Shown piece after piece: positions 21,771 to 33,382 of a DNA stretch of 64,000 nt; the stretch's first letter is position 1; every line of letters begins with the position of its first letter. The stretch spans positions 1,364,001-1,428,000 of the forward strand of contig JAPYXD010000716.1 of the NCBI GenBank assembly GCA_030998225.1. The letters run 5' to 3'. A model generated the notes under the pieces. The model was not told where the DNA came from and did no database searches. It worked only from the letters and a program-made list of their open reading frames with translations. The stretch comes from Diplolepis rosae. Lineage: Eukaryota > Arthropoda > Insecta > Hymenoptera > Diplolepididae. The translations under genes and the position numbers were made by a program.

Positions 21771-23720
21771 TCCTGATGTGTCAAGAAAAAAATTTGAATA
21801 AAAAAAATATTCCTGTCGTGTCAATAAAAATAAAAGGAATACATTGACCTGTAATATCATGTCCTTCCATTAATTTGTTTCCCCTATCGTGTCAAAAAAA
21901 ATTAAAACAGATCATCTGTCGTGTCAGGGAGAGTGCTTTTATTAGAATCAAATTCTCCTTTAACGAAAAAGTATTTCCGTCGTGTCATAGGAAAGTCTCA
22001 AGTATCCATATATTTTACCCTGTCCAAATAAGAGTCATTTTCCGGAATTAATACTTTTCCCTATCGTCTCAAGAAAACATTTTGAATGAAAAAAATAGCC
22101 CTGTCGTGTTATGACTCTTTTATAAAAAGTAAATTTCTTTGCCGTATCAATAAAAATAAATGGAATACATTGACCTGTCATATCATGTCATTCAATCAAT
22201 TTCTTTGCCCTGTCATGTCAACATTTGTTTTTACTAATTAAAACAGATCATCTGTTTTGTCAAGGGAAGTGGTTTTATCAAAATCCATTTTCTTTTTAAC
22301 GATAAAATATTTTCGTAGTGTCATAAGAAAGTCTGAAATATCCGTCTGTCTTTTTCTGTAATGACAGAATACATTTTTCAGAATTAATACTTTCCACTGT
22401 CGTCTCAAGAAAACATTTTGAATGAAAAAAATATCCCTGTCGTGTTATGACTCTTTAAAAAAAATTAAATTTCCTCGTTTTGTCAATAAAAATAAATGGA
22501 ATACATTGACCTGTCATATCATGTCATTTAATCAATTTCTTTGCCCTGTCATGTCACACTTTATATTTAAAAATTAAAACAGATCATCTGTTGTGTCAAG
22601 GGAAAAGTGGTATTATCAAAATTAATTTCCTTTTTAACGATAAAATTTTTACCTCGTGTCATAGGAAAGTCTAACATATCCTTCTGTCTTTTTCTGTCAT
22701 GACAGAATACACTATTCAGAATTAATACTTTTCCCTGTCGTCTCAAGAAAACATTTTGAATGAAAAAAATATCCTTGTCGTGTTATGACTCTTTAAAAAA
22801 AATTAAATTTCCTCGTTTTGTCTATAAAAATAAATGGAATACATTGACCTGTCATATCATGTCATTTAATCAATTTCTTTGCCCTGTCATGTCACACTTT
22901 ATATTTAAAAATTAAAACAGATCATCTGTTGTGTCAAGGGAAAAGTGGTATTATCAAAATTAATTTCCTTTTTAACGATAAAATATTTCCGTCGTGTCAT
23001 AGGAAAGTCTAACATATCCTTCTGTCTTTTTCTGTCATGACAGAATACACTATTCAGAATTAATACTTTTCCCTGTCGTCTCAAGAAAACATTTTGAATG
23101 AAAAAAATATCCTTGTCGTGTTATGACTCTTTAAAAAAAATTAAATTTCCTCGTTTTGTCTATAAAAATAAATAGAATACATTGACCAGTCATATCATGT
23201 GATTCAATTAATTTCTTTGCCCTGTCATGTCACACTTTATATTTAAAAATTAAAACAGATCATCTGTTTTGTCAAGGGAAGTGGTTTTATCAAAATCCAT
23301 TTTCTTTTTAACGATAAAATATTTTCGTAGTGTCATAAGAAAGTCTGAAATATCCGTCTGTCTTTTTCTGTAATGACAGAATACATTTTTCAGAATTAAT
23401 ACTTTTCCCTGTCGTCTCAAGAAAATATTCTGAATGAAAAAATATCCCTGTTGTGTCATGAAGTTTTTAAAAAAATTAAATTTCCTCGTTTTGTCTATAA
23501 AAATAAATAGAATACATTGACCAGTCATATCATGTGATTCAATTAATTTCTTTCCCCTTTAGTCTGCAGAAAAAATATTTTAAAATTAAAACAAATCATC
23601 TGTCGCGTAAAGAAAATATTTATTAGAATTAATTCCGCTGTCATGGAAAAGATATTTCCTTCACGTCATAGGAGAGTCGAAAATCCGTCTGTATTTCCCT
23701 ATCATGACAGGAGACACTTT
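21771..23720. repeat. Tandem array, ~337-bp unit with CTGTCGTGTCA sub-motifs
   Basis: The phrase AAAACAGATCATCTG recurs at 21904, 22240, 22576, 22914 and 23252, and in altered form near 23588. The spacing is 336-338 bp. Within each unit a shorter phrase of the form CCTGTCGTGTCAAGAAAA recurs several times, so the unit is itself built from smaller repeats. Two of the middle units carry the perfect palindrome CTGTCATGACAG (22694-22705 and 23032-23043). Middle units are the most alike and the edges are decayed. Confidence 0.9.
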
Positions 23721-26190
23721 TCGGGATGTTTAATATTCCCTCTCATGTCAAGAATAATTTTGAATAACGCGTGCCCCTCCCTGTTATGCCAGCAGGAAAA
23801 TTTCAAACTTAACACGATTCCCTCTTGTATCAAGAAAAGAATTGTCAATCTGAATATTATTAAAATAAATTTCTCCCACTGTATCTACTCTGCCTACGAT
23901 TTTCGTTTATTAAAAAAATATTTGATCTAAAAGTCGTATTTTTTTCGTATTTTGACACCTTTCACGTGTTAAGTAGACTTTTCCAGACTTGATTCATCGG
24001 ATCACACGCGAGTGTTTGGCACCTCGTGTTCTTTCACGACATTCGAATATTGTCAACACTGTCACCTTTAAGCAGATCGACTGTCTCCAAATATCACACA
24101 CAGGTAAATAAACACATCCACGATGCTGCTGACCTAAAGTTAATCTTGATTCCAACTGTTGCCAAAGTTTTGCTTCTGCTCTTCTCAGATCTTCTCCAGC
24201 TTTTATTTACAGATTTAGAAGAGGATTGTTCGGATCGCTTTGAGGAAAATCCGATCTAGGGAGATTTTCTGATCTTGTTGCGAGAACTCGTCACGCTGGA
24301 CCACCCGGACGCCGCGATTCTGCAAATCTACGATGACGATGAACCCCGTGGGGGTGTTCGTTCCGTTTCTACTCTGGGGTGGGATCAATATGAGGTTGGG
24401 TGAACGCGGGAAATTCGCGCGCAGGTCCTCCTTCTGACTGTGTCCTCTTCTTGACACTCTAATTTAATGTATTCCTTTCTCACTCTTTCGCCCTTTTGGT
24501 TTTAGATACGCACACGCGTACCACACACCCTTAAGCTCCCTTTTCCACTTTCACCTCCCCATCCACCTTGTTCCTTGGTTCCTTGTTCACTCGCTTGCTT
24601 TTCTTCTCACGAAGTCTCGCCCTACGAGATGTAGTTTTTTCTCCAAGTTTCTCGGAGAAGAACACGTTTTCCACTTAGGGGGAGGAAAACTCGAATTTAG
24701 GATCAAGAGTGATGGATATTCTTCTGGCTTTCTAACCGAGTTTCAGTTATTAAGCTGGGAATACCACGAATTTAACCCCAATTTTATTTTACAATAAAGA
24801 GAAATTTGAATGAATATTTTTAAAATGTATTTTTTATGTCCAGGAACAAAATTTCTTTTATTTAGCTTCTTGATAGATTTTGGGATTGAGATCCTTCAAT
24901 GATTCATGTAGAGGTCCACACCATTTATTCTTTTTCTGAACGAGTTATGTTACATACTTCGGCGCACTCTCAATCGATTTATCCTTCCATCAAAGGTGAC
25001 AAGTTCTCTGGCACTTGATCGCATGACCTATTGTCTCCGAACTTGTGTGCTTCCACTAATTTGAAAGTTTACCAAGTCCACTTGTTCCTTGAAAACCCAT
25101 AAGTGGATTATTCAAAACTGCAAACTCGAAAAAGTGCTTCAAAAATTTCAAATACTCAATAATACCTCGAGGTTCTTTTTAAAATCATTACTTTTTTATT
25201 ACACATCTGCTTTTCATATATTCATATTATTGAGACAAAAATTCAATTATATTATTCTCGGGTATCTACAAAAATGGAGTTACTTATATATTACATAATT
25301 TTACAGAATTCTCAAGAGACAAGTTGAACTTTCGAGTCTATAAACTCAATTTTGTGATTCGGTAATATCTGAACTTATAAGGAAAATTAAACTCGAGGAT
25401 ATTTTCCCTCACCTTTGGGTCTCAATATCGATTTACTCAGACGAAATTCTAGATAGGGAATATACTCCATCCAGGAGAAATGTTCTTGAATTTTTAAATA
25501 GATTTGGGACAAACTATTCTCCCAAATAAAATCCAGAAAACAATCCCTTTCACGGAGAAAGACATTTTCTTTAGGAATGAAGATATTTGCCTGCAGTGGA
25601 AAATAGTTTTATTATCCTGTAAGCAATGGTTTTTTTTTGCCGCAACTGGCCCCAAATTTTCGTTATTTTTCCATGAAAAATTCTGCGCTTTGAAGTCGAA
25701 AATACTGAAATTGGAATTAAGTTAATTAATTTAATGATGATTGAATTGGAAAGTTTATCACTCTTGAGTAATCTGCTAATGATAGTTAATTGGATTCTGG
25801 TCGTTGACACTATTTTCCTGATGTTTCAGTTTTTCCTCTTCTTGGCCAATTACTGTGTATCGATTACGTGGAATTTTGTCTACTTCTTTCTAGATAAGTA
25901 TTCTGATAATCGAACGTCAAGGCTCATGAACCAAGTTATCGCGAATTTTCGCTCAGACAAATACTAAAGCACAGATAGAAAGTTATCGTCCAATAATGTC
26001 TGTCAGCAGAGCACATGAAAATATATTTTCTAGGACGATTCGACCTTATAACCATTGCTAGGGACAAATTTATTTCCAAAGAAGGATAATGAATAAAGTG
26101 AGAAGATGCAAGTGACGTCCATATTTTACTGAAGACACCCAACTAGCCATAAATTAAAAAGCGTTTGAGTTTCATTAAAAAAATAATTCT
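23721..26190. other. Non-repetitive stretch with a GC-richer island at 24000-24680
   Basis: The island has a pyrimidine-rich run on the plus strand (24440-24640). A minus-strand open frame of about 80 codons (24215-24457) starts with GTG rather than ATG and has no recognisable domain or good splice donor. It might be a promoter or 5' UTR region. I cannot support a gene. The rest is AT-rich. Confidence 0.35.
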
Positions 26191-29100
26191 GGATACATAT
26201 AAATGTGTTAAATGGATTTAAAAAAGTAATTCAGATGATTCAAAAAATAATTTCTTAAGCATTCCTGTAAAAATCTGGAACGGGATTCCCTAAATAATAT
26301 TAGTGTGGATTTAAAAAGAAACGTGTATATATTCCTAAATTTATTTAAGAACAGGATTCCGTGGAAAATCCCTATATGTTGGAATAGAATCCTCCAAAAA
26401 TCTTCAAGTGGATATAAGAGGAAAAGTATTTTTGGAGCAAGTTTGAAAGAGATTCCTTAAATCATGTTAGAAGTAACATAATTAATGAGTTGATTTGAAA
26501 TTCCTTGAAGAATCACTGAGAAGATTTAAATCGGGCAGAATTGCTAAATTTAATTAAGAACAGGATTCCTTAAAAAATCCCTATATTTTGGAATAGAATC
26601 CTCCAAAAATCTTCAAGTGAATATAAGAGCAAACGTATTTTTGGAACAAGTTTGAAAGAGATTCCTGAAATCAAGTTAGAAGTAACAGAATTAATCAGTT
26701 GAATTGAAATTCCTGAAAGAATCTCTGAGTGGATTTAAGTGGGAAAGAATTCCTAAATTTATTTAAGAACAGGATTCCGTGGAAAATCCCTATATTTTGG
26801 AATAGAATCCTCCAAAAATCTTCAAGTGGATATAAGAGCAAAAGTATTTTTGGAGCAAGTTTGAAAGAGATTCCTTAAATCAAGTTAGAAGTAACAGAAT
26901 TAATCAGTTGAATTGAAATTCCTTGAAGAATCACTGAGAAGATTTAAATCGGGCAGAATTGCTAAATTTAATTAAGAACAGGATTCCTTAAAAAATCCCT
27001 ATATTTTGGAATAGAATCCTCCAAAAATCTTCAAGTGAATATAAGAGCAAACGTATTTTTGGAACAAGTTTGAAAGAGATTCCTGAAATCAAGTTAGAAG
27101 TAACAGAATTAATCAGTTGAATTGAAATTCCTTGAAGAATCACTGAGAAGATTTAAATCGGGCAGAATTGCTAAATTTAATTAAGAACAGGATTCCTTAA
27201 AAAATCCCTATATTTTGGAATAGAATCCTCCAAAAATCTTCAAGTGAATATAAGAGCAAAAGTATTTTTGGAGCAAGTTTGAAAGAGATTTCTTAAATCA
27301 AGTTAGAAGTAACAGAATTAATCATTTGAATTGAAATTCCTTGAAGAATCACTGAGAGGATTTAAATCTGACAGAATTCCTAAATTTAATTAAGAACAGG
27401 ATTCCTTGAAAAATCCCTATATGTTGGAATAGAATCCTCCAAAATCTTCAAGTGGATATAAGAGCAAAAGTATTTTTGGAGCAAGTTTGAAAGAGATTCC
27501 TGAAATCAAGTTAGAAGTAACAGAATTAATGAGTTGATTTGAAATTCCTTGAAGAATCACTGAGAGGATTTAAATCGGGCAGATTTGCTAAATTTAATGA
27601 AGAAAGGGATTCCATAAAAAAATCCTTTATTTTGGAATAGAATCCTTCAAAAATCTTTAAGTGGTTATAAGAGGAAAAGTATTTTTGGAGCAAGCTTGAA
27701 AGAGATTCCTTAAATTAAGTTAGAAGTAACAGAATTAATCAGTTAAATTGAAATTCTTTGAAGAATCTCTGAGATGATTTAAATGGGACAGAATCCCTAA
27801 ATTTAATTAAGAACAGAATTCCTTAAAAAATCACTATATTTTGGAATAGAATCCTTCAAAAATCTCTAAGTGGATATAAGAGGAAAAGTATTTTTGGAGC
27901 AAGTTTGAAAGAGATTTCTTAAATCATGTTAGAAGTAACAGAATTAATCATTTGAATTGAAATTCCTAGAAGAATCTCTGAGTGGATTTAAGTGGGACAG
28001 AATTCCTAAAGTTAATTAAGAACAGGATTCCTTGAAAAATCCCTATATTTTAGAATAGAATCCTTCAAAAATCTTTAAGTGGATATAAGAGGAATATGAT
28101 TTTTGGAGCAAGCTTGAAAGAGATTCCTTAAATTAAGTTAGAAGTAGCAGAATTAATCAGTTGATTTGAAATTCCTGGAAGAATCTCTGAGTGGATTAAA
28201 GTGGGACAGACTGCCTAAATTTAATTAAGAACAGGATTCCTTGAAAAATCCCTATATTTTGGAATAGAATCCTTCAAAAATCTTTAAGTGGATATAAGAG
28301 GAAAAGTATTTTTGGAGCAAGTTTGAAAGAGATTCCTTAAATCATGTTAGAAGTAACGTAATTAATGAGTTGATTTGAAATTCCTTGAAGAATCACTGAG
28401 AAGATTTAAATCGGGCAGAATTGCTAAATTTAATTAAGAACAGGATTCCTTAAAAAATCCCTATATTTTGGAATAGAATCCTCCAAAAATCTTCAAGTGA
28501 ATATAAGAGCAAACGTATTTTTGGAGCAAGTTTGAAAGAGATTCCTTAAATCAAGTTAGAAGTAACAGAATTAATCAGTTGAATTGAAATTCCTGAAGAA
28601 TCACTGAGAGGATTTAAATCTGACAGAATTCCTAAATTTAATTAAGAACAGGATTCCGTGGAAAATCCCTATATTTTGGAATAGAATCCTCCAAAAATCT
28701 TCAAGTGGATATAAGAGCAAAAGTATTTTTGGAGCAAGTTTGAAAGAGATTCCTTAAATCAAGTTAGAAGTAACAGAATTAATCAGTTGAATTGAAATTC
28801 CTGAAAGAATCTCTGAGTGGATTCAAGTGGGAAAGAATTCCTAAATTTATTTAAGAACAGGATTCCGTGGAAAATCCCTATATTTTGGAATAGAATCCTT
28901 CAAAAATCTTTAAGTGGATATAAGAGGAAGAGTGTTTTTAGAGCAAGTTTGAAAGAGATTCCTTAAATCAAGTTAGAAGTAACAGAATTAATCAGTTGAA
29001 TTGAAATTCCTGAAAGAACCTCTGAGTGGATTTAAGTGGGAAAGAATTCCTAAATTTAATTAAGAACAGGATTCCTTGAAAAATCCCTATATTTTAGAAT

Positions 29101-30290
29101 AGAATCCTTCAAAAATCTTTAAGTGGATATAAGAGGAAAAGTATTTTTGGAGCAAGCTTGAAAGAGATTCCTTAAATTAAGTTAGAAGTAACAGAATTAA
29201 TCAGTTAAATTGAAATTCTTTGAAGAATCTCTGAGATGATTTAAATGGGACAGAATTCCTAAATTTATTTAAGAACAGGATTTCGTGGGAAATACCTATA
29301 TTTTGGAATAGAATCCTCCAAAAATCTTCAAAAGGATATAAGAGCAAAAGTATTTTTGGAGCAAGTTTGAAAGAGATTCCTTAAATCAAGTTAGAAGTAA
29401 CAGAATTAATCAGTTGAATTGAAATTCCTGAAAGAATCTCTGAGTGGATTCAAGTGGGAAAGAATTCCTAAATTTATTTAAGAACAGGATTTCGTGGGAA
29501 ATACCTATATTTTGGAATAGAATCCTCCAAAAATCTTCAAAAGGATATAAGAGCAAAAGTATTTTTGGAGCAAGTTTGAAAGAGATTTCTTAAATCATGT
29601 TAGAAGTAACAGAATTAATCATTTGAATTGAAATTCCTAGAAGAATCTCTGAGTGGATTTAAGTGGGACAGAATTCCTAAAGTTAATTAAGAACAGGATT
29701 CCTTGAAAAATCCCTATATTTTAGAATAGAATCCTTCAAAAATCTTTAAGTGGATATAAGAGGAATATGATTTTTGGAGCAAGCTTGAAAGAGATTCCTT
29801 AAATTAAGTTAGAAGTAGCAGAATTAATCAGTTGATTTGAAATTCCTGGAAGAATCTCTGAGTGGATTGAAATATGAATGAATTCCTAAATTTAATTAAG
29901 AACATGATTCCTTGAAAAATCCCTATATTTGGAATCTCTTGTAGAACCATCAAATGTCGATTTAAAAGGTAGATTTTTGGAGTAAGCATGGAAGAGAATT
30001 CCTCGAATGGATTCAGAAGGAACAGTTACTTAATTGAATCATGAACAGGATTCTGAAAGAATCTCTCTATAAATCTGAAACGGAATTCCATAAAGAATCT
30101 CTAAGTGGATTGAAAATAAAAAATATTTTTGTAGTCATTCAGGAAGAGGATTGTAAAATAATTCTGAAAGGTGCAGAATTCACCCATTGAATCGGGAATC
30201 TGATTCCTCAAAGAATCATATTTTAAATTCTGAACCAAATTTTTCAAAAAATTAGTGACTGAATTCAGAAGTAGCATAGTCCTTCAAAGA
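26191..30290. repeat. Satellite-like array of 209-bp units (about 17 copies)
   Basis: The phrase AACAGGATTCC recurs at 26350, 26559, 26768, 26977, 27186 and 27395 and onward to about 29900, at 209-bp steps. Each unit contains TTTTGGAATAGAATCCT, GTATTTTTGGAGCAAG, GTTAGAAGTAACAGAATTAAT and a GATTTAAGTGGGA-type segment. Alternating unit variants suggest higher-order duplication. Units become degenerate before 26340 and after 29940. The array has no coding frames of note. Confidence 0.92.
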
Positions 30291-31080
30291 ATATTCAAAC
30301 AAACTTTGAACTAAAGGCATTTTGTACATAAATGCAGATAATAGTAGTAAGGATTAGCAAAAGATTAGTATTTCGACAAATCCTTTTAGGTATGTTAGTA
30401 ATTTACATAAGGTTCGAGGCAAATCAGGTTGTTAGACTTTCCTATGGTAAAAGTTATAAGTAAGTGGGTTGTGGTAGGTCTGGGCAACCGGTGATACCTT
30501 ACGTAATAACACCGTTCTCAGATTTTCCTTTGTATCCTAAAGAGACACATTTACCGACGTTCACCAATACATTGAAACCTTTCACATACCTAGTAATACG
30601 CGTGGCACATAAATCCACATGTCACATGTTGCATAGAATATTCTACGCCGTAATTTCATACTCGACTGATAATCAGTCGAGTTATCTGTTCTCTCAAACT
30701 CATGAAACGGTGTATCACGAAAGTGAAGTACACGTGTGTCGATGTCTTTCTCCATCTTACGTATTAATTTCGACACCAGATATGATAGTTAACAGAAACA
30801 AATAGAATAAGAACTTATTGAAAATCGCTGCATAAATGTTTATTTAAGAGCCTACATTGGAACCCACGTAAGAACCCAAATTACTCCTTGCATTCGAACC
30901 TCTTTTTTCGGATGTCAAAGTTTGTAGGAAAAAAATCAAAATTTTTAATTTTCATATTTTTATCGCACGCAGATTACTATATTTAATTTTTATATTAAAT
31001 GAGAAAGGAAATTCGATTTATTTAAGGCTCTATCGGCCTTAAGGAACATATTCTTATCGTATTACTCTCGTTTCGCGATC
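30291..31080. other. Unique stretch, less AT-rich, with a 10-bp-arm palindrome
   Basis: A plus-strand open frame runs across 30464-30805 but starts with GTG and has no domain. At 30660-30682 ACTCGACTGA and TCAGTCGAGT face each other across TAA, a near-perfect palindrome. No transposon ends were found around it. Confidence 0.35.
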
Positions 31081-32210
31081 GATTTTTACTTTATATCCAC
31101 TGGAGCCACATTTATATTAAACAAATTGTTGTAGATCTTTTTGAAATAAACAATTTTGTTTCACAACTTTTTTCCGTATCTTCTATACATTGGCGGGAAA
31201 ATTGAATTTTTAATTTTCATATTAACATTTTTGAAGAATTAATGAAAAGATATCTCTTATGAAAAAATATTCAAGAGCTAGTTTGTGAATTTTTTAAAAA
31301 TGAACAATTTTGATTCTTTATATTTTTTTCATATCTCGCATAGGTTTGGTGCAAAATGGAATTTTTCATTTTTTATAACGCTTTTAACAATTAAGACCAA
31401 AACTACGTGTACGATAAAAAATAGTCTGAAGTAAATTTTTATATGTTCTTAAGATGAATAATTTCATCCCCAAATTTTTTTCGTATTTCACGTAGAGTTT
31501 TGCTTAGAAAGATAGTTTTTAATTGTTAATAATATTTTTCATTAATAAACAAAAGATATAACTGCAATGAAAAAATGTTCAACACTAGAGTTGTAGATCT
31601 TTTTAAAATAAATAATTTTTTTTGTTAGCATTTTTTAGTATCGTATATTTTGGCTGTAAAATTGAATTTTTGATTTAAAAAATAATGTTCTTGATTGATA
31701 AATAAAAAAATATAACTTTTATGAAAAAATAGTCAAGAACTGAATTGTGGATTTCTTTAAAACAAACCATTTTGTTTCTTAATATATTTTTCGTATTTCG
31801 CATAGATTTGGCGAAAAATGGAATTTTTTTTTCATAATATTTTTTACAATCAAAACGAAAACTACGAGACCAATCAAAAAATAGTCTAAACTAAATTTGT
31901 ATATTTTCTTAAGATGAACAATTTTGTATTTAACATTTTTTTTATATCTTGTGCGGTTTTTCAGAAACCAAAAATTTTTATTATTAAAAAGGTAAATTAC
32001 CAGATATTACTATTTTTATTATTAATCAAATTTTTTATTAATAAACAAAAGATATAACTCTTATGAAAAAATAGTCAGCAGCAAATTTGTAGATCTCTTT
32101 TAAATAAAACTTTAGTTTCTTAACATTTTTACCGTGTCTCGTATATTTTATCAGAAAAATTGAATGTTTAGTTTTTACAAAAACGTTTTCATTTTTTTTA
32201 CCCAGGGCGT
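31081..32210. repeat. Degenerate tandem repeat, ATATAACT..ATGAAAAAATAGTC type
   Basis: The phrase GATATAACTNTTATGAAAAAATAGTCAA recurs in diverged form near 31250, 31555, 31710 and 32050. It is followed by GTAGATCTTTTTAAAATAAA- and TTTCGTATTTCGCATAG-like words. Spacing is irregular, so this is an old, decayed array. Confidence 0.6.
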
Positions 32211-33382
32211 CTCAAAAAATTGAGATTTTATGCAAATTTAAATAAGTTATTCTTTACACAAAAGTAATACCTTCTCACATGATGAGAATGTAAAAATTTG
32301 CTATTTTATAATTATATTATTGCAATGTATAGTGAATTTGAAATTTTCCTTAGTAAATTCAAAAGACGTTTCTAAAATCTTTGCAGCTTTAAATCACCCG
32401 AACTAGAAAAGATGAAAATTTTGAAAGAATTATTTTTTTCAATAATAGAAAATAATTATTCTAAGTTAAAAAACACAGTGCTGTCATCTTTAAACTTGAT
32501 ATGAATGACGAATGATAACTTGCCGGTAAAGCAGATTTCTGCGATATGTATATAAAAATTCATGACAGAAATCTGCATTACCAACTGGACCGAAAGGTGG
32601 CGCCGTAATCTAAAGTCTGAGCGCAAAAAGGAGAAAATGATTTTATTGCCCACTGGGTATCCAAACAAAACTCCCTTGCGGTTTTACAGTTCAGGCTTCT
32701 GGCTCTTCCTATTACTTGCCAATTACAGCTGCGACTACTGTTTAAATTCAAACGCAACGGGTTATTTTCAGGAATCAAATAAATTAACCCAGAAAGCAAA
32801 ATTCGACGAAATTTTATTATTTTAAAATTCAAATTTGATTACCAGTAGAACTTGAATCAAACATAATAATTTTAATATTTTGTCGATTTTTTATAACATT
32901 TCAAAATATAGAATTTATTCTGGGGGATATTTTAGAATAAATTTAAGCTTCTAAAGTTATTTTGGATTTCTGGGACGAGAATATTTGAAGACGGCCTTTT
33001 TCAGTCTATTTTGATTCGGGCCATGAGGAAAAGCACAAATCACTCGACTGACCGCGAAAAATGTAAATTCTCTGAGACTTGCCCCCCCTTGCGGTTCTAA
33101 GCAGCAAAATACTCGGGTGCAAAGTGAGAAAATCGGTCGACAAAGCGCTGTGTTAACTATATTTAACTTTCCAGCATGGAATGTGGATGCAGTATCGAAA
33201 TGGTTTGTTTGTCCACGCTTTATCTCACTTGCCGTAAAATTTAGGCTAGCGTGCCCAAACCCATTTTGAACTCCAAACTCAAATCTGTATTCACACGTTT
33301 CAAGTCCATCAGCGATGAGTAATGGTTTGCTTCCGTTTTCCAAGAAAACTGGGAACGATGAACTTTTCTTCTGAATTACTCT
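32211..33382. other. Unique stretch with two small GC-richer patches
   Basis: A short hairpin is formed by GCAGATTTCTG (about 32528) and CAGAAATCTGC (about 32566). Open frames of 87 codons (plus, 32562-32825) and 128 codons (minus, 32957-33343) have no recognisable domain or splice support. The second crosses a GC-richer patch and could be decayed coding sequence. Confidence 0.35.

Noticed and set aside
21771..23720. CRISPR-like array
   Set aside because: The period is about 337 bp with no short identical repeats and unique spacers of equal length, and the genome is eukaryotic.
24215..24457. 80-codon minus-strand open frame in the 24-kb GC island
   Set aside because: Starts with GTG, no ATG in frame, and no good splice donor. 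I could not support it as an exon.
30464..30805. 113-codon plus-strand open frame
   Set aside because: Starts with GTG, has no domain, and the sequence looks like a non-coding island.
32957..33343. 128-codon minus-strand open frame in a GC-richer patch
   Set aside because: No domain, splice sites or repeat ends recognised. Possibly decayed coding DNA but not supportable as a gene.
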